Made by a program: the position numbers and the translations under genes. Positions 1 to 10,089 of a DNA stretch of 64,000 nucleotides are shown piece by piece. The stretch covers positions 583,437 through 647,436 of the forward strand of contig NZ_JACVCG010000002.1 in assembly GCF_016742135.1 (NCBI RefSeq), given 5' to 3'. Under the pieces are notes generated by a model. That model was not told the DNA's origin and did no database searches. It saw only the letters and a list, made by a program, of their open reading frames with translations. This DNA comes from Brevundimonas sp. (GTDB lineage Bacteria; Pseudomonadota; Alphaproteobacteria; Caulobacterales; Caulobacteraceae). Numbering within the stretch: position 1 is the stretch's first letter; every line of letters begins with the position of its first letter.

Positions 1-980
1 CGGTCCCAATAGGCCTGCTCCGGCGCGGCAGCCTCTACCGTCGCCAGCCGGGCCTTCAGCCCTTCCCGTGCCTGAAACGCCAGTTCATCCGCCTCGTCGC
101 GCCCCTCGCCGGTATCGAACCGGGGCAGGATCGGCGCGCGGGTCGGCACCAGAAAGGCACAGCGCCTCGCGACTTCCAGCGTGTTGTCGCAGGCTTCGGG
201 AAGGTCTGCGAACAGGGTCCGCATGTCGGATGTCGACTTGAACCAGTGGTGCGAGGTCACCCGACGACGGTCGTCCTGGCCGGTAAAGGCCCCGTCGGCG
301 ATACACAGCAGGGCATCATGGGACCTGGCCCGGTCGGACCGGATGAAATAGACGTCATTCGTGGCGACCAGCGGCACTTCGGCCTGATAGGCCCAGGCCA
401 CCAGTCCCGCCTCGGCTTGTCGCTCCTCAGCCAGGTCGTGGCGTTGCAGTTCGACGTAGAAGCGGTCGCCGAAAACCCGGGCCATCCCGACCAGGGCCTC
501 GTGCGCGTCTGCGTCCCGGCCCTGCACGAACAGGGGATCGACCGGCCCGTCCGGCCCGCCCGACAGCAGGATCAGGCCATCGGCGTGCTCACAGACGCGT
601 TCCCATGCCACGCCAGGCTCGGCCAGATCGCCCGCCTCCAGATACGCCAGTGACGAGAGGGCCGACAGGTTTTGCCACCCCACCTCGTTCTGAACCAACA
701 GCACCACCGTGGGCAGACGCGCCCAGCGTTCGGACCTCTGACCGCCGATGCCGGTCACCGGAAGGGCGCAACCGATGATCGGCTGGACGCCGGTCGCCCG
801 GGTGGCCTGACTGAACTCGAGGGCGCCGAACAGATTGGCTCGGTCGGCGATGGCCACCGCCGGCATCCCGGCCTCGGCGGCCAGCTTGCCCAGGCCAGAG
901 GCCTTTATCGCCCCTTCCAGCAGGGAATAGGCAGACCGGGCCCGCAAATGGACAAAGCTGTCGCCGAACGCCTCTGTCAC
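1..980 (-). CDS. dnaE: DNA polymerase III subunit alpha, N-terminal part (cut by window edge)
   Basis: Replicative polymerase catalytic subunit; only the N-terminal ~326 residues, the PHP domain region, lie in the window. The frame reads [20 protein letters not shown], followed by segments such as [19 protein letters not shown] and [11 protein letters not shown], which match DnaE1 rather than DnaE2. The usual PHP metal-ligand His after HLR is replaced (RSAYS), as is common in proteobacterial DnaE1, so PHP catalysis is probably lost. I chose GTG at 980 because GGGAG lies about 7 nt upstream and FVHLR follows where expected. It lies 110 bp downstream of the sidA-like gene on the same strand. 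The C-terminal polymerase, HhH and OB domains are outside the window. Confidence 0.9.
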   Translation of the reverse strand, partial: MTEAFGDSFVHLRARSAYSLLEGAIKASGLGKLAAEAGMPAVAIADRANLFGALEFSQATRATGVQPIIGCALPVTGIGGQRSERWARLPTVVLLVQNEVGWQNLSALSSLAYLEAGDLAEPGVAWERVCEHADGLILLSGGPDGPVDPLFVQGRDADAHEALVGMARVFGDRFYVELQRHDLAEERQAEAGLVAWAYQAEVPLVATNDVYFIRSDRARSHDALLCIADGAFTGQDDRRRVTSHHWFKSTSDMRTLFADLPEACDNTLEVARRCAFLVPTRAPILPRFDTGEGRDEADELAFQAREGLKARLATVEAAAPEQAYWD

Positions 981-1090
981 CGACCGTCTCCCTGGCCCGC
1001 AGCCCACACATCCGATGACTATGGAAGGATTCTGGCCTCAAGAACCCCGCCCGTTCCAATCCATCCCCAGCCGCGCGACAGGTCGGTGGA

Positions 1091-1180
1091 TCAATAGGCC
1101 AGCAGCGCCGCCTGCCAGGCCATCCAGACAAAGCCGCCGCAGGATGCCAGTGACAAAACTTCCCGAACCCAGCGCGCCAT
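1091..1180 (-). CDS. sidA: SidA-like SOS-induced cell division inhibitor (29 aa)
   Basis: A 29-codon ORF starting MARWVREVLSLASC with a hydrophobic stretch to the C-terminus (FVWMAWQAALLAY), so a single-pass inner-membrane peptide. ATG at 1180 follows GAGG at 7 nt spacing. Upstream lie a TTGACA -35 and two LexA boxes. In Caulobacter crescentus, SidA is a 29-residue SOS-induced membrane peptide that blocks division at the FtsW/FtsN step. The identical length, membrane character, LexA control and position beside dnaE make this a likely orthologue. The sequence is too short for a similarity argument from memory alone, so function is inferred from context. Confidence 0.8.
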   Translation of the reverse strand: MARWVREVLSLASCGGFVWMAWQAALLAY

Positions 1181-1198
1181 GATCAACCTCGTGATAAT

Positions 1199-1239
1199 GT
1201 TCTGCGTCTGTTCTATGTTCTGCTTACGTTCTTTGTCAA
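1199..1239 (-). promoter_or_regulatory. SOS promoter with two tandem LexA boxes
   Basis: Two perfect alphaproteobacterial LexA boxes (GTTC-N7-GTTC) lie at 1199-1213 and 1217-1231, 3 bp apart. On the minus strand a consensus -35 TTGACA (1234-1239) and a -10-like ATAGAA (1211-1216) are separated by 17 bp. Both boxes overlap the core promoter, so LexA binding should block transcription of the 29-aa gene at 1180 until RecA-driven LexA cleavage. Confidence 0.85.
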
Positions 1240-1306
1240 CCGGATTTGCCCAACCTTTTTCGTGCCGCCCGGCTCCGGGCGGGAGGACGCGGCAGACGAA
1301 CCGACT

Positions 1307-2164
1307 TCAGCCGATTTTGACGCCGGGCGGCGGCACACTGTCCGCCGGAACGAAGAAGTCGGGCATCAGCGGCTTGCTCGGATCGACGCGATAGATGTCG
1401 AAGTCCCGCACGCCCTGCTCGTAGAGGAAGCTGTCGTCGATCAGGAAGCGGCCCGTATTCTGGCGCGCCGGCAGACAGAACAGGGCGTGGGCCGCGTCGG
1501 CCAGAATCTCGGGCGTGCGGCAATGGGCCAGGCCCTCCCTGCCCGTCAGGGCAAACTCAATGGCCGCCGTGGCCACGGCCGTACGCGGCCACAGGGCATT
1601 GAAGGCAATGCCGTCGCCCTTGAACTCCTCGGCCATGCCCAGCATCGCGAGGCTCATATTGTACTTGGCCATCGAATAGGCGACGTGCGAGCCGAACCAG
1701 TGCGGCGACAGGTCCAGCGGCGGCGACAGCGCCAGCACATGCGGATTGGCCGCCTGCTTCAGATGCGGAATACAGGCCTTCGACACCAGAAAGGTGCCGC
1801 GCCCGTTGACCTGGTGCATCAGGTCGTAGCGCTTCATGTCGGTGGTCAGCGTCCCGGTCAACTGGATGGCCGAGGCATTGTTCACGCAGATGTCGATGCC
1901 GCCGAACCGATCGACCGTGGCCTCGACCGCCGCCATGACAGAGTCCTCGCTCCGCACATCCACCACCAGCGGCAGGGCCTTGCCGCCCGCCGCCTCGATC
2001 TCCTCGGCAGCGGAATAGATGGTCCCGGGCAGGTGTTTGTGCGCCTCGGTGGTCTTGGCGGCGATGACGACATTGGCACCGTCCCGGGCGGCCCGCAGGC
2101 CGATGGCAAGACCGATTCCGCGGCTGGCCCCCGTGATGAACAGGGTTTTTCCATTGAGCGACAT
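1307..2164 (-). CDS. SDR-family oxidoreductase, HSDL2-like
   Basis: Short-chain dehydrogenase/reductase of about 285 residues. The Rossmann glycine motif GASRGIG is near the N-terminus, NNAS follows strand 4, and the catalytic YSMAK is present with an upstream Ser (LALSPP). The overall pattern, including the kept Pro-rich segment after the active site, resembles hydroxysteroid dehydrogenase-like 2 proteins associated with lipid metabolism. The substrate cannot be read from sequence. The start at 2164 (MSLNGKTLF) is preferred over an upstream in-frame codon because GGAGGG precedes it by about 8 nt. It is divergent from the dienoyl-CoA isomerase gene at 2239, so the two may share a control region and a fatty-acid role. 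Confidence 0.85.
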   Translation of the reverse strand: MSLNGKTLFITGASRGIGLAIGLRAARDGANVVIAAKTTEAHKHLPGTIYSAAEEIEAAGGKALPLVVDVRSEDSVMAAVEATVDRFGGIDICVNNASAIQLTGTLTTDMKRYDLMHQVNGRGTFLVSKACIPHLKQAANPHVLALSPPLDLSPHWFGSHVAYSMAKYNMSLAMLGMAEEFKGDGIAFNALWPRTAVATAAIEFALTGREGLAHCRTPEILADAAHALFCLPARQNTGRFLIDDSFLYEQGVRDFDIYRVDPSKPLMPDFFVPADSVPPPGVKIG

Positions 2165-2238
2165 CGTCAGGGCCCTCCAGTGCATTTCGATGGAAAACCG
2201 ATAGCATCGGCTTTACCTCCAATCGCGATGGCACTGAC

Positions 2239-3069
2239 ATGACCGAGACCCAGCCCTTTCAGATCACCCGCGAGGGAGCCGTGGCCCACCTGAGGCTGTC
2301 ACGCCCGGAAGCGTCCAATGCGCTGGACATGCGCTTCTGGGCGGGGCTGGGACCGGCCCTGAAAGACCTGGACGCCACCGGTGAGGTGCGCGCCATGGTC
2401 CTGTCGGGCGAAGGACGGAACTTCTGCGCCGGCATGGACATCTCCGTCTTCACCGGTGGTGCCATCATGGGCACGGATACCGCCGCCGAGCGGCAGGCCT
2501 TCCACCAGGCCGCGCGCGACCTGCAGGACGCCCTGTCGATGCTGGAGCGGGTGCGCTTTCCGGTGATCGCCGCAGTCCAGGGGGCCTGCGTGGGAGCCGG
2601 GCTGGACATGATCGCCGCCTGCGACCTGCGGCTTGCCTCGGCGGAGGCCTATTTCCGTATCGAGGAGATCAACATCGGCATGATGGCCGACGTCGGCAGC
2701 CTGCAGCGCCTGCCCCGGCTGCTGCCCGAGGGCGTGGTGCGAGAACTGGCCTATCTGGGGACAAGCCTGACGGCCGGGCGTGCGGAGCGCCTCGGCTTCG
2801 TCAATGCCGTCCTGCCCGACGCCGATGCCCTGCAGGCCGCCGCCATTGAGATGGCGCAGGCGATCGCCGCCAAGGCCCCACTGGCGATCTCGGGGTCCAA
2901 GGCCGCCATCACTTATGCGCGCGACCATACTGTGGCTGACGGACTGGAATGGGCCGCGGTCATGCAGGGCTCGATCTGGAACACCGCAGACATCCTGGGT
3001 GCCATTCAGGCCCGGGCCACGAAGAGTCCGGCCCGGTTCGCCGATCTCAAACCCTATCCGAAGCCGTGA
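2239..3069 (+). CDS. Crotonase-family delta3,5-delta2,4-dienoyl-CoA isomerase
   Basis: 276-residue enoyl-CoA hydratase/isomerase superfamily protein. The oxyanion-hole segments are FCAGMDISVF near residue 63 and GACVGAGLDMIAACDLR near 120. The stretch MMADVGSLQRLPRLL carries the Asp and the VG(S/T)LQRLP signature typical of ECH1-type dienoyl-CoA isomerases, which shift double bonds during beta-oxidation of unsaturated fatty acids with odd-position double bonds. No strong ribosome-binding site is visible before ATG 2239. The 3' end is 4 bp from the convergent lolD stop. Family assignment is firm; the exact isomerase activity is inferred from the motif. Confidence 0.85.
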   Translation: MTETQPFQITREGAVAHLRLSRPEASNALDMRFWAGLGPALKDLDATGEVRAMVLSGEGRNFCAGMDISVFTGGAIMGTDTAAERQAFHQAARDLQDALSMLERVRFPVIAAVQGACVGAGLDMIAACDLRLASAEAYFRIEEINIGMMADVGSLQRLPRLLPEGVVRELAYLGTSLTAGRAERLGFVNAVLPDADALQAAAIEMAQAIAAKAPLAISGSKAAITYARDHTVADGLEWAAVMQGSIWNTADILGAIQARATKSPARFADLKPYPKP

Positions 3070-3073
3070 TCGC

Positions 3074-3784
3074 TCAGTAGGCGTGGCTTTCCGCCGGCCG
3101 CTCTTCCAGATGGCCGTCCTTCAGCGCAAAGACGCGGTCCATATGGCCGGCCAATTCCATGTTGTGGGTGGCGATCAGGGCCGCGACGCCGGACTTCTTG
3201 GCCAGATCGTGCAGCGCCTCGAACACCGTCTGGCTGGTGGTCGGATCCAAGTTGCCTGTCGGCTCATCGGCCAGGAGCAGGCGCGGTCGGTTGGCAAGCG
3301 CCCTGGCCACGGCGACCCGCTGGCGCTCTCCCCCCGACAGCTGCGATGGCTGATGGGTCAGCCGATCGGCCAGCCCCAGGGCCTCCAGCAGTTCCTCGGC
3401 CCGCTCGCGCGCAGCTCCCAGCCGGTGTCCCGCGATGCGGAGCGGCAGGGCGACGTTATCCCGGGCATCAAACTCCGGCAGCAAGTGATGGAATTGATAG
3501 ACGAAACCGATCCGCGCCAGACGGATGTGGGTGCGCGCCCGCTCGGGCAGGCCGCCCACGGCCTCCCCGTCGATCCGCACCTCGCCCGAGGTGGGGTGCT
3601 CGAGCAGACCGGCGGCATGCAACAGGCTGGACTTTCCAGACCCCGACGGCCCGATCAGGCCGACAATCTCGCCCGCCCGGACATCCAGATTGACGCCGCG
3701 CAGGACCGTCAGCCCGCCGGCCGCGGTCTCATAGGTCCGGGTCAGGTCGTGCACGGACAGCACGGGCGGCGTGGGGCTATTCAT
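3074..3784 (-). CDS. lolD: Lipoprotein-releasing ABC transporter ATP-binding protein LolD
   Basis: 236-residue ABC ATPase that powers release of outer-membrane lipoproteins from the inner membrane. Visible motifs are Walker A GPSGSGKSS (about residue 43), signature LSGGERQR (about 148), Walker B LLLADEPTG (about 169) and the H-loop ATHN. The FVYQFHHLLPEFDA segment is typical of LolD. Its start overlaps the permease gene upstream by 8 bp, indicating translational coupling. It is the last gene of the long leftward operon. Confidence 0.95.
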   Translation of the reverse strand: MNSPTPPVLSVHDLTRTYETAAGGLTVLRGVNLDVRAGEIVGLIGPSGSGKSSLLHAAGLLEHPTSGEVRIDGEAVGGLPERARTHIRLARIGFVYQFHHLLPEFDARDNVALPLRIAGHRLGAARERAEELLEALGLADRLTHQPSQLSGGERQRVAVARALANRPRLLLADEPTGNLDPTTSQTVFEALHDLAKKSGVAALIATHNMELAGHMDRVFALKDGHLEERPAESHAY

Positions 3785-5075
3785 AGCGAAGGGCCTCCAC
3801 CGGATCGAGGCGCGCCGCCTGCCACGACGGGATCAAGCCGGCCACGCAACTCATGAAGAAAGACCACATCGCCACCCAGAACACGTCAACGGGATCCACC
3901 AGGGCCGGGACAGCGTCCAGCATATAGACGTCGGCATTGAACAGCTCGACCTGGAAGACCCACTCCAGGAAGTGTTGGATGGTCCCGATGTTCAGGCAGA
4001 ACAGCAGACCCAGCACCAGACCCGTGACCGTGCCCGCCACCCCAATGGCCGCGCCCGAAATGAAGAAGACCCGCAACATGGATGACTGGCTGGCCCCCAC
4101 CGTCCGCAGGATGGCGATGTCCCGCGTCTTGTTTTTCACCAGCATGACGATGCCCGAGATGATGTTGAGCGCGGCGATCGCCACGACGAGGCCGAGGATG
4201 ATGCTCATCGCCACCCGCTCGACCTTCAGCGCGCCCCAGAAGGCGGCCAGACGATCACGCCAGTCACTGACCAGATTGCCCTCGCCCACCGCAGCGCGCA
4301 CCGGGGCCCGGAGGGCCTCCACGCGATCCGGCTCGGCCGTCTTGATTTCGATGATGTCCCACAGCCCTTCCTTGCCGAAGAACAGCTGCGCCTGCTCCAG
4401 GGGCATGAAGACAAAGGCCCGGTCGTAGTCCGCCGTGCCCGAGCTGAAGATGCCGCCGACCACATAGGTCTTGGACAGTCCCCCCAGATTGCCGAAGGCG
4501 CTATCTGCCCCCGTAGGCGAATAGAGGGTGATGGGCGAGCCGACCCCGATGCCCAATTCCTCGGCCAGCGACTTCCCGATCAGGACGTAGTCCCCGCCAT
4601 AATTCCCCCGGCCGAACATGTCGCGCGCGGTCTGTGACAGGCTGTCATAGACATAGGTCATCGAGGTCATGTCCTCGGGCCGGATACCGCGCACCAGACC
4701 GCCGGTCGCCCGGCCGGACGCCTGGAACATGGCCGGAGACTCGACCAGAGGGGTGACGCTGACGATGCCCGGCACCTCGCGTAGTCGCTCAAGCGCCAGA
4801 TCCCGTTCCGGGTCGTTCAGCACCTGGCCCTGCACATACATGTGCCCGTTGAACGACAGCATGCGGCTGAGCAGCTCCGCGCGGAAGCCCGCCATGATGC
4901 TCATCACCACGATCAGCGCCATGACCGCCAGAGCCACCGCGACGTAGGAGATGATGGCGATCAGGGCGATGCCGCCCTCCTTGCGCTTGGCGCGCAGGTA
5001 GCGCAGCGCCAGCCCGATCTCCCAGGCGGAGAACGGCCCGGCCGGCTTCGGGGTCTTGCCGCCGATCCTGGTCAT
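3777..5075 (-). CDS. Lipoprotein-releasing system permease LolC/LolE family
   Basis: 432-residue inner-membrane protein with the LolC/E layout: a cytoplasmic N-terminus, one transmembrane helix (about residues 35-65), a large periplasmic domain, then three C-terminal helices. Segments such as [32 protein letters not shown] and [16 protein letters not shown] are characteristic. Many alphaproteobacteria have one LolC/E-type permease rather than the LolC plus LolE pair, so a hybrid LolF-like role as homodimer with LolD is likely; a second copy outside the window cannot be excluded. It overlaps proS upstream by 4 bp and lolD downstream by 8 bp. Confidence 0.93.
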   Translation of the reverse strand: MTRIGGKTPKPAGPFSAWEIGLALRYLRAKRKEGGIALIAIISYVAVALAVMALIVVMSIMAGFRAELLSRMLSFNGHMYVQGQVLNDPERDLALERLREVPGIVSVTPLVESPAMFQASGRATGGLVRGIRPEDMTSMTYVYDSLSQTARDMFGRGNYGGDYVLIGKSLAEELGIGVGSPITLYSPTGADSAFGNLGGLSKTYVVGGIFSSGTADYDRAFVFMPLEQAQLFFGKEGLWDIIEIKTAEPDRVEALRAPVRAAVGEGNLVSDWRDRLAAFWGALKVERVAMSIILGLVVAIAALNIISGIVMLVKNKTRDIAILRTVGASQSSMLRVFFISGAAIGVAGTVTGLVLGLLFCLNIGTIQHFLEWVFQVELFNADVYMLDAVPALVDPVDVFWVAMWSFFMSCVAGLIPSWQAARLDPVEALRYE

Positions 5076-6394
5076 GCGGTCAGCCGGGCAATGGCCTCAT
5101 CGAGAGGCACGCTCAGCTTCTCGCCGGTCGCCCGGCGCTTCAGCTCCACGACGCCGTCCGCCAGTCCCTTGGGGCCGATGGTCAGCTGCCACGGAATGCC
5201 GATCAGGTCGGCGGTGGCGAACTTGCCGCCCGGGCGCTCGTCGGTGTCGTCGTAGAGCACCTCCTTGCCGAGCGCTTCCAGACGACCGACCGCCTCCTCG
5301 CACGCGTTGCAGACGCCCTCGTCGCTGGCCCGCAGGTTGATTACGACGACATCGAACGGCGCCACGGCGTCGGGCCAGATGATGCCGGAGGCGTCATGGC
5401 TGGCCTCGATGATGGCGCCCAGCAGGCGGGAGACGCCCACGCCATAGCTGCCCATATGGACATCGGCGTCGCGCCCGTCGGGGCCCTGGACCCGGGCCTT
5501 CATGGGCGTCGAATATTTGGTGCCGAAATAGAAGATGTGCCCGACCTCAATGCCGCGCGCGGTCAGGCGGTCGCCCTCGGCAGTCTCGGCCTCAAAACGG
5601 GCCGCCTCGTGCATCTCCTCGGTCGCCGCATAGAGGGCGGTCCGCTGGTCGACGATGGACTGCAGGTCATTCCAGTCGACATCCCCGCCCGGAGCCGGCA
5701 TCTCGACCAGCTTGCGGTCGCAGAACACCTGGCTTTCGCCGGTGTCCGCCAGAACGATGAACTCGTGGCTGAGATCGCCACCGATCGGGCCGGTATCGGC
5801 GCGCATGGGCACGGCCTTCAGCCCCATGCGGGCAAAGGTGTTGAGATACGCCACGAACATGCGGTTGTAGGCCTTGCGGGCCGAGGCCTCGTCCAGATCG
5901 AAGGAATAGGCATCCTTCATCAGGAATTCGCGCCCGCGCATGACACCGAACCGCGGACGGCGCTCGTCCCTGAACTTCCACTGGATGTGAAACAGGTTCA
6001 GCGGCAGCGACTTGTAGCTCTTCACATAGGCCCGGAAGATGTCGGTGATCATCTCCTCATTGGTGGGGCCGTACAGCAGCTCACGCTCGTGCCGGTCCTT
6101 GATGCGCAACATCTCGGGACCATAGGCGTCATAGCGGCCCGACTCGCGCCAGAGGTCGGCCAGCTGCAGCGTCGGCATCAGCAGCTCGACGGCCCCGGCC
6201 CGTTCCTGTTCCTCGCGCACAATCTGCTCGATGCGCCGAAGCACGCGCAGCCCCAGCGGCAGCCAGGCATAGATGCCGGCGGCCTCCTGACGGATCAGAC
6301 CCGCCCGCAGCATCAGCTGATGCGAGACGATCTGGGCGTCGGCGGGCGCCTCTTTCAGCGTGGGCAGGAAATAGCGCGACAGGCGCATGGGCAC
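5072..6394 (-). CDS. proS: Prolyl-tRNA synthetase (short, editing-domain-less type)
   Basis: 440-residue class II aminoacyl-tRNA synthetase that charges tRNA-Pro. Motif 2 region [21 protein letters not shown] and the N-terminal [18 protein letters not shown] are clear, and a C-terminal anticodon-binding domain follows. At about 440 aa it lacks the ~180-residue INS editing domain of E. coli ProRS, as is usual in alphaproteobacteria, so mischarged Ala-tRNA-Pro would need a separate trans-editing protein. Its stop overlaps the lolC/E start by 4 bp (ATGA), placing it in the same operon. Confidence 0.96.
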   Translation of the reverse strand: MPMRLSRYFLPTLKEAPADAQIVSHQLMLRAGLIRQEAAGIYAWLPLGLRVLRRIEQIVREEQERAGAVELLMPTLQLADLWRESGRYDAYGPEMLRIKDRHERELLYGPTNEEMITDIFRAYVKSYKSLPLNLFHIQWKFRDERRPRFGVMRGREFLMKDAYSFDLDEASARKAYNRMFVAYLNTFARMGLKAVPMRADTGPIGGDLSHEFIVLADTGESQVFCDRKLVEMPAPGGDVDWNDLQSIVDQRTALYAATEEMHEAARFEAETAEGDRLTARGIEVGHIFYFGTKYSTPMKARVQGPDGRDADVHMGSYGVGVSRLLGAIIEASHDASGIIWPDAVAPFDVVVINLRASDEGVCNACEEAVGRLEALGKEVLYDDTDERPGGKFATADLIGIPWQLTIGPKGLADGVVELKRRATGEKLSVPLDEAIARLTA

Positions 6395-6472
6395 ATCCGG
6401 AAGCGAGCAACAGGGTCAGTCCGTGCTTTAGCCGGGACGGAGGCCCAAAAGCTAGACCAGTCTGCGGGCAGG

Positions 6473-6730
6473 TTAGGTCCCGCCGACATCCGGCATGGGA
6501 ACCAGCCCCAGAAAGATGACCACCATGATCACAGCCCACAGGATGGCGCCCACCCAGGTGGTGGTGATGAACTTCCGCTTCAGGTCCGGCTTGTCGGGCG
6601 CACCCCACTGGGCTCCGTCGGTCGGGGGCTTCTGGTCCCGCTGGTTCATGCCAAGCGGCAGGACCATGAAGAGCGCCACCCACCAGCAGATGACATAGAT
6701 GGAAAACATGGTGATCGGCCCGATCGGCAT
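6473..6730 (-). CDS. DUF1467 family membrane protein
   Basis: 85-residue protein with two predicted membrane helices (about residues 6-28 and 57-78) separated by a polar loop rich in Pro and charged residues. The N-terminus MPIGPITMFSIYVICWWVALF and the PLGMN segment fit DUF1467, a conserved alphaproteobacterial family of unknown function found next to methylmalonyl-CoA epimerase and proS. The start at 6730 overlaps the mce stop by one base (TGATG), so I reject the much longer in-frame extension upstream. Confidence 0.88.
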   Translation of the reverse strand: MPIGPITMFSIYVICWWVALFMVLPLGMNQRDQKPPTDGAQWGAPDKPDLKRKFITTTWVGAILWAVIMVVIFLGLVPMPDVGGT

Positions 6731-7155
6731 CAGTGCGCTCCATCCTTCGGCGTTTCCATAAGCTCGACCAGGACCCCGCCCATATCCTTTGGATGGACGA
6801 ACAGGATCGGCGTGCCATGCGCCCCGATGCGGGGTTCCCCCGTGCCAAGGATGGTTGCCCCCCTGGCTCGCAAGGCGTCGCGGGCGGCCAGAATATCCTC
6901 GACCTCGAAACAGACATGGTGCTGTCCGCCCTTCGGGTTCCTGGCCAGAAATCCGTGGATCGGGCTGTCGTCGCCCAGCGGCTCGATCAGCTCGATCTGG
7001 CTGTTCGGCAGATCGATGAAGCACACGCGCACGCCTTGCGCCGGCAGGTCGAACGGGTCGTGCGCCCGGGTCGCTCCCAGCAGGTCGCGGTACATCGCCA
7101 CGCTGTCGGCAATGGAGGGCGTCGCTACGCCGACATGATTGAGACGACCGATCAT
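6730..7155 (-). CDS. mce: Methylmalonyl-CoA epimerase
   Basis: 141-residue vicinal-oxygen-chelate protein that interconverts the R and S forms of methylmalonyl-CoA in propionyl-CoA breakdown. It begins MIGRLNHVGVATPSI with the first metal His, carries QIELIEPL and GGQHHVCFEVED with further ligands, and ends with LVELMETPKD, giving the expected two beta-alpha-beta-beta-beta units. ATG 7155 overlaps the preceding stop by 4 bp. Longer upstream in-frame sequence overlaps the lipoprotein gene and is not used. Confidence 0.93.
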   Translation of the reverse strand: MIGRLNHVGVATPSIADSVAMYRDLLGATRAHDPFDLPAQGVRVCFIDLPNSQIELIEPLGDDSPIHGFLARNPKGGQHHVCFEVEDILAARDALRARGATILGTGEPRIGAHGTPILFVHPKDMGGVLVELMETPKDGAH

Positions 7156-7640
7156 CCGCAGACCACCGGGCTGTCCGGCAGGTTCACATCGCTGCGCAGC
7201 AACCAGTGCCCCTGTTCCTCGACCTCCGCGATCCGCCATTCGCCCGCAGAGGTTCGGCACAGGGTGTACAACATGGCGGGGCCCAGCACCCCGCCCGTAA
7301 CCCTTACGACCGCGCTGTCGTCCGAGCTCGTAACCTCCTCGAACTCGTAAGGGGGCGGATTCGTGATGGCGGCCGCCTCGGGCGGCGTCACGAGGTTACG
7401 ACGGAAGTCGTGAGGGGTGGCACCCGCCTCAATTGCTTCAGCAACGTCCTGAGCCAGAAAAGCTTCGGCGACGGCGGACTCTGTCGGCGCCCCGGGTGCC
7501 TCAAAAAAGCGTTCGACAAAGGCCACCGGCAACACGGCTGCCCGCACCGGAGCGTCGGGCGTCGGGGCTGGCTCCGGCTCGCTGCAGGCCGAGACGCCCA
7601 TCAGAGCAGCGGCGGCGATCATCACAGGAAGGACGCGCAT
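7152..7640 (-). CDS. Hypothetical lipoprotein
   Basis: 162 residues beginning MRVLPVMIAAAALMGVSAC, a signal peptide with a lipobox ending in Cys19, followed by a Pro/Ala-rich linker (EPEPAPTPDAP). The mature part has a mixed alpha/beta pattern and two C-terminal Cys. I do not recognise a family. Two bases separate it from the RNase J stop and it overlaps mce by 4 bp, so it is cotranscribed; that says little about function. Confidence 0.8.
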   Translation of the reverse strand: MRVLPVMIAAAALMGVSACSEPEPAPTPDAPVRAAVLPVAFVERFFEAPGAPTESAVAEAFLAQDVAEAIEAGATPHDFRRNLVTPPEAAAITNPPPYEFEEVTSSDDSAVVRVTGGVLGPAMLYTLCRTSAGEWRIAEVEEQGHWLLRSDVNLPDSPVVCG

Positions 7641-7642
7641 CT

Positions 7643-9316
7643 TCAGACCCTCAGCACAATGGTTTCTACGATGGGCCGGCGATCCCAGATGCCCTGACTG
7701 GCCTTTTTCAGCGCCCGGGCGACCGCCTGTTCGATGACCATTTCGTCTTCCAGCGCCTCGCCTTTCAGCTTGCGGACCGCATCCTCGGCCCGCTCGGCCA
7801 GTTCGTCCAGAAGATCGCCCAGCGGCTGATCCTCATCGCCGGGCAGACCGATCCCGCGCACATCGATGCTGGACGCCAGCTTGCCCCGCCGGTCGAGAGC
7901 AAAGCTGACCAGAATCAGGCCGTTCGAGGCCGCATGGCGGCGCTCGCGCAGCGCCTCGCCCATCTCTTCGACCAGCATGCCGCCGTCGACGAACAGACGG
8001 CCGGAGGGCACCTCGTCGATGATCGCCGCCGGTCCCGGGGCCAGCCGCACCATGTCGCCATTTCGCGGCGTCACGGTCTCGGGGACCTGCATCTCCTTGG
8101 CCAGCATCGCATGTTCGGCGATGTGGCGGCGCATGCCGTGGGTCGGAATGGCGATTTGCGGCCGCGCCCACTGGTACATCTGGCGCAACTCGTCGCGGCA
8201 CGGGTGGCCCGAGACATGGATGCCCGGATGATCCCGGTCGGTGTAGATGCGCACGCCGCGCTCGGACAGGGCATCCTGCAGTCGTCCGATGGCCAGCTCA
8301 TTGCCCGGGATCATCCGCGACGAGAAGATGCAGTGGTCGCCCTTGCCCAGCTTGATGAAGGGGTGATTGCCCTCGGCCACACGCGAGAGGGCGGCGCGCG
8401 GCTCTCCCTGACTGCCGGTGCAGAGGTACAGCAATTGATCCGCTGGCCAGCGCCGGGCCTCTTCCTCGCTCAGGAAGGGCTTGATGTCCGACAGCATGCC
8501 GACCGATTTGGCCGCCGCCGTGATCCGGTGCATCGACCGTCCGGCCAGGGCTACACGCCGGCCCGCTGCCTCTGCGGCCCGCACCACACTGTCCAGGCGC
8601 GCGACGTTCGACGCGAAACAGCCGACCGCGATTCGCCCTGACAGACCGCCGATCAGCTCGGCCAGGGCATCGCGGACCTCGCCTTCCGACCCCGCCGATC
8701 CCTCGACGAACACATTGGTGGAATCGCACACCATGGCCAGCACCCCCTCGTCGCCGAGGCGGCGGATGGTGTCGATATCGGTGCGTTCACCCACCACCGG
8801 GTCGTTGTCGATCTTCCAGTCGCCCGTGTGCAGGATCAGACCCAGCGGCGTGGTGATGGCCAGACCGTTCGGCTCGGCCGTCGAATGGGTGATGGTCACC
8901 ATTTCGATGTGGAAGGGATTCAGATCGATGGTCCCGCCCAGCGGCACCTCATGAATCTTGACCCGGTCGCCGAGGCCCGCGTCGCGCAGCTTTTCGCGGA
9001 TCAGATAGGCCGTGAACGGCGTGGCATAGAGGGGCGCCTTCAGACGCGGCCACAGCCAGCCCAGCGCCCCGATATGGTCCTCGTGCGCATGGGTCAGCAC
9101 GATGCCGAGAATGGTCTCGCCCTCAAGGAAGGTCGGATCGGGCACGATCACATCGACACCCGGCGTCGTGTGGTCGCCGAAGGTCACCCCGACATCGACC
9201 AGAATCCACTTGCGATCATGGGCCGGCCCGAACCCGTAGGCATTCAGGTTCATGCCGATCTCGTTGGACCCGCCCAGCGGCAGGAAGACCAGTTCGTCGG
9301 TTTTGGCTTTACTCAT
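7643..9316 (-). CDS. rnj: Ribonuclease J
   Basis: 557-residue metallo-beta-lactamase/beta-CASP ribonuclease with 5'-3' exonuclease and probably endonuclease activity in RNA decay and rRNA maturation. The metal motif [13 protein letters not shown] lies near residue 75, [17 protein letters not shown] and [11 protein letters not shown] follow, and the beta-CASP segment includes [14 protein letters not shown] and [14 protein letters not shown]. The C-terminal ~100 residues match the RNase J C-terminal domain. The start overlaps the coaX stop by 4 bp. Confidence 0.95.
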   Translation of the reverse strand: MSKAKTDELVFLPLGGSNEIGMNLNAYGFGPAHDRKWILVDVGVTFGDHTTPGVDVIVPDPTFLEGETILGIVLTHAHEDHIGALGWLWPRLKAPLYATPFTAYLIREKLRDAGLGDRVKIHEVPLGGTIDLNPFHIEMVTITHSTAEPNGLAITTPLGLILHTGDWKIDNDPVVGERTDIDTIRRLGDEGVLAMVCDSTNVFVEGSAGSEGEVRDALAELIGGLSGRIAVGCFASNVARLDSVVRAAEAAGRRVALAGRSMHRITAAAKSVGMLSDIKPFLSEEEARRWPADQLLYLCTGSQGEPRAALSRVAEGNHPFIKLGKGDHCIFSSRMIPGNELAIGRLQDALSERGVRIYTDRDHPGIHVSGHPCRDELRQMYQWARPQIAIPTHGMRRHIAEHAMLAKEMQVPETVTPRNGDMVRLAPGPAAIIDEVPSGRLFVDGGMLVEEMGEALRERRHAASNGLILVSFALDRRGKLASSIDVRGIGLPGDEDQPLGDLLDELAERAEDAVRKLKGEALEDEMVIEQAVARALKKASQGIWDRRPIVETIVLRV

Positions 9317-10089
9317 ACTGTTTTTCCGGAGTTGCGACGCCAGACGTCCAGCAGGCCGCGAAGGGTAAGGTCAGGGTCGAAATGATCGATATGGTCGGTG
9401 GCACCCTCGAACAGGGAGGCGACGCCCCCGGTGCCGATGACCGTCATGGGCTTGCCCCACTCGGCCTTGATGCGTTGGACTAGGCCCTCGATCAGGGCGA
9501 TATAGCCCCAGAACACGCCCGCCTGCATATTGGTCACCGTGTCCTTGCCGATCACGCGGCCGGGCCTCTGGATGGCGATGCGCGGCAGCATGGCGGCAGC
9601 CTCGTGCAGGGCCTGCAGCGACAGATTGATGCCGGGCGCGATCACCCCGCCCTCGAAAGCCCCGTCGGCGGCGACGACATCGAATGTCGTGGCGGTGCCG
9701 GAATCGATGACAATCAGGTCGCCCGGGTATTTCAGATGCGCGCCGATGGCATTGACCAGCCGGTCGGCCCCGGCCTCGGACGGCTTGTCGATCCGCGCCT
9801 CCATGCCCAGGTCGACATTCTGGCCGATGACCATGGGCTCGACGTCCAGATAGCGCCGCGACAGGTTCCTCAGATTGAAGATCGACTGCGGCACGACGCT
9901 GGAGATGATGCAGCCGTCGAGCGCCGTCAGGTCCAGCCCGCTCATCGCCAGCAACTGGGTCAGCCATACGGCGTACTCGTCCGCCGTGCGGCTGGCGGCA
10001 GTCGCCGTGCGCCACTGGGCGATCCAGCGCTCACCGTCATGCACGGCGAACAGCGTATTGGTGTTGCCCTGTTCGATCGCCAGCAGCAT
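9313..10089 (-). CDS. coaX: Type III pantothenate kinase CoaX
   Basis: 258-residue ASKHA-fold kinase for the first step of CoA synthesis. It begins [19 protein letters not shown], where the usual phosphate-loop DxGNT Asp is Glu-Gln, a variant I associate with alphaproteobacterial Coa[13 protein letters not shown] (pantothenate/dimer segment) and [13 protein letters not shown] (Asp general base region) are intact. ATG 10089 overlaps the birA stop (TGATG). Confidence 0.93.
   Translation of the reverse strand: MLLAIEQGNTNTLFAVHDGERWIAQWRTATAASRTADEYAVWLTQLLAMSGLDLTALDGCIISSVVPQSIFNLRNLSRRYLDVEPMVIGQNVDLGMEARIDKPSEAGADRLVNAIGAHLKYPGDLIVIDSGTATTFDVVAADGAFEGGVIAPGINLSLQALHEAAAMLPRIAIQRPGRVIGKDTVTNMQAGVFWGYIALIEGLVQRIKAEWGKPMTVIGTGGVASLFEGATDHIDHFDPDLTLRGLLDVWRRNSGKTV

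Noticed and set aside
5396..7138. 580-residue plus-strand ORF opposite proS, DUF1467 and mce
   Set aside because: Antisense shadow running across three genes with good motifs on the other strand.
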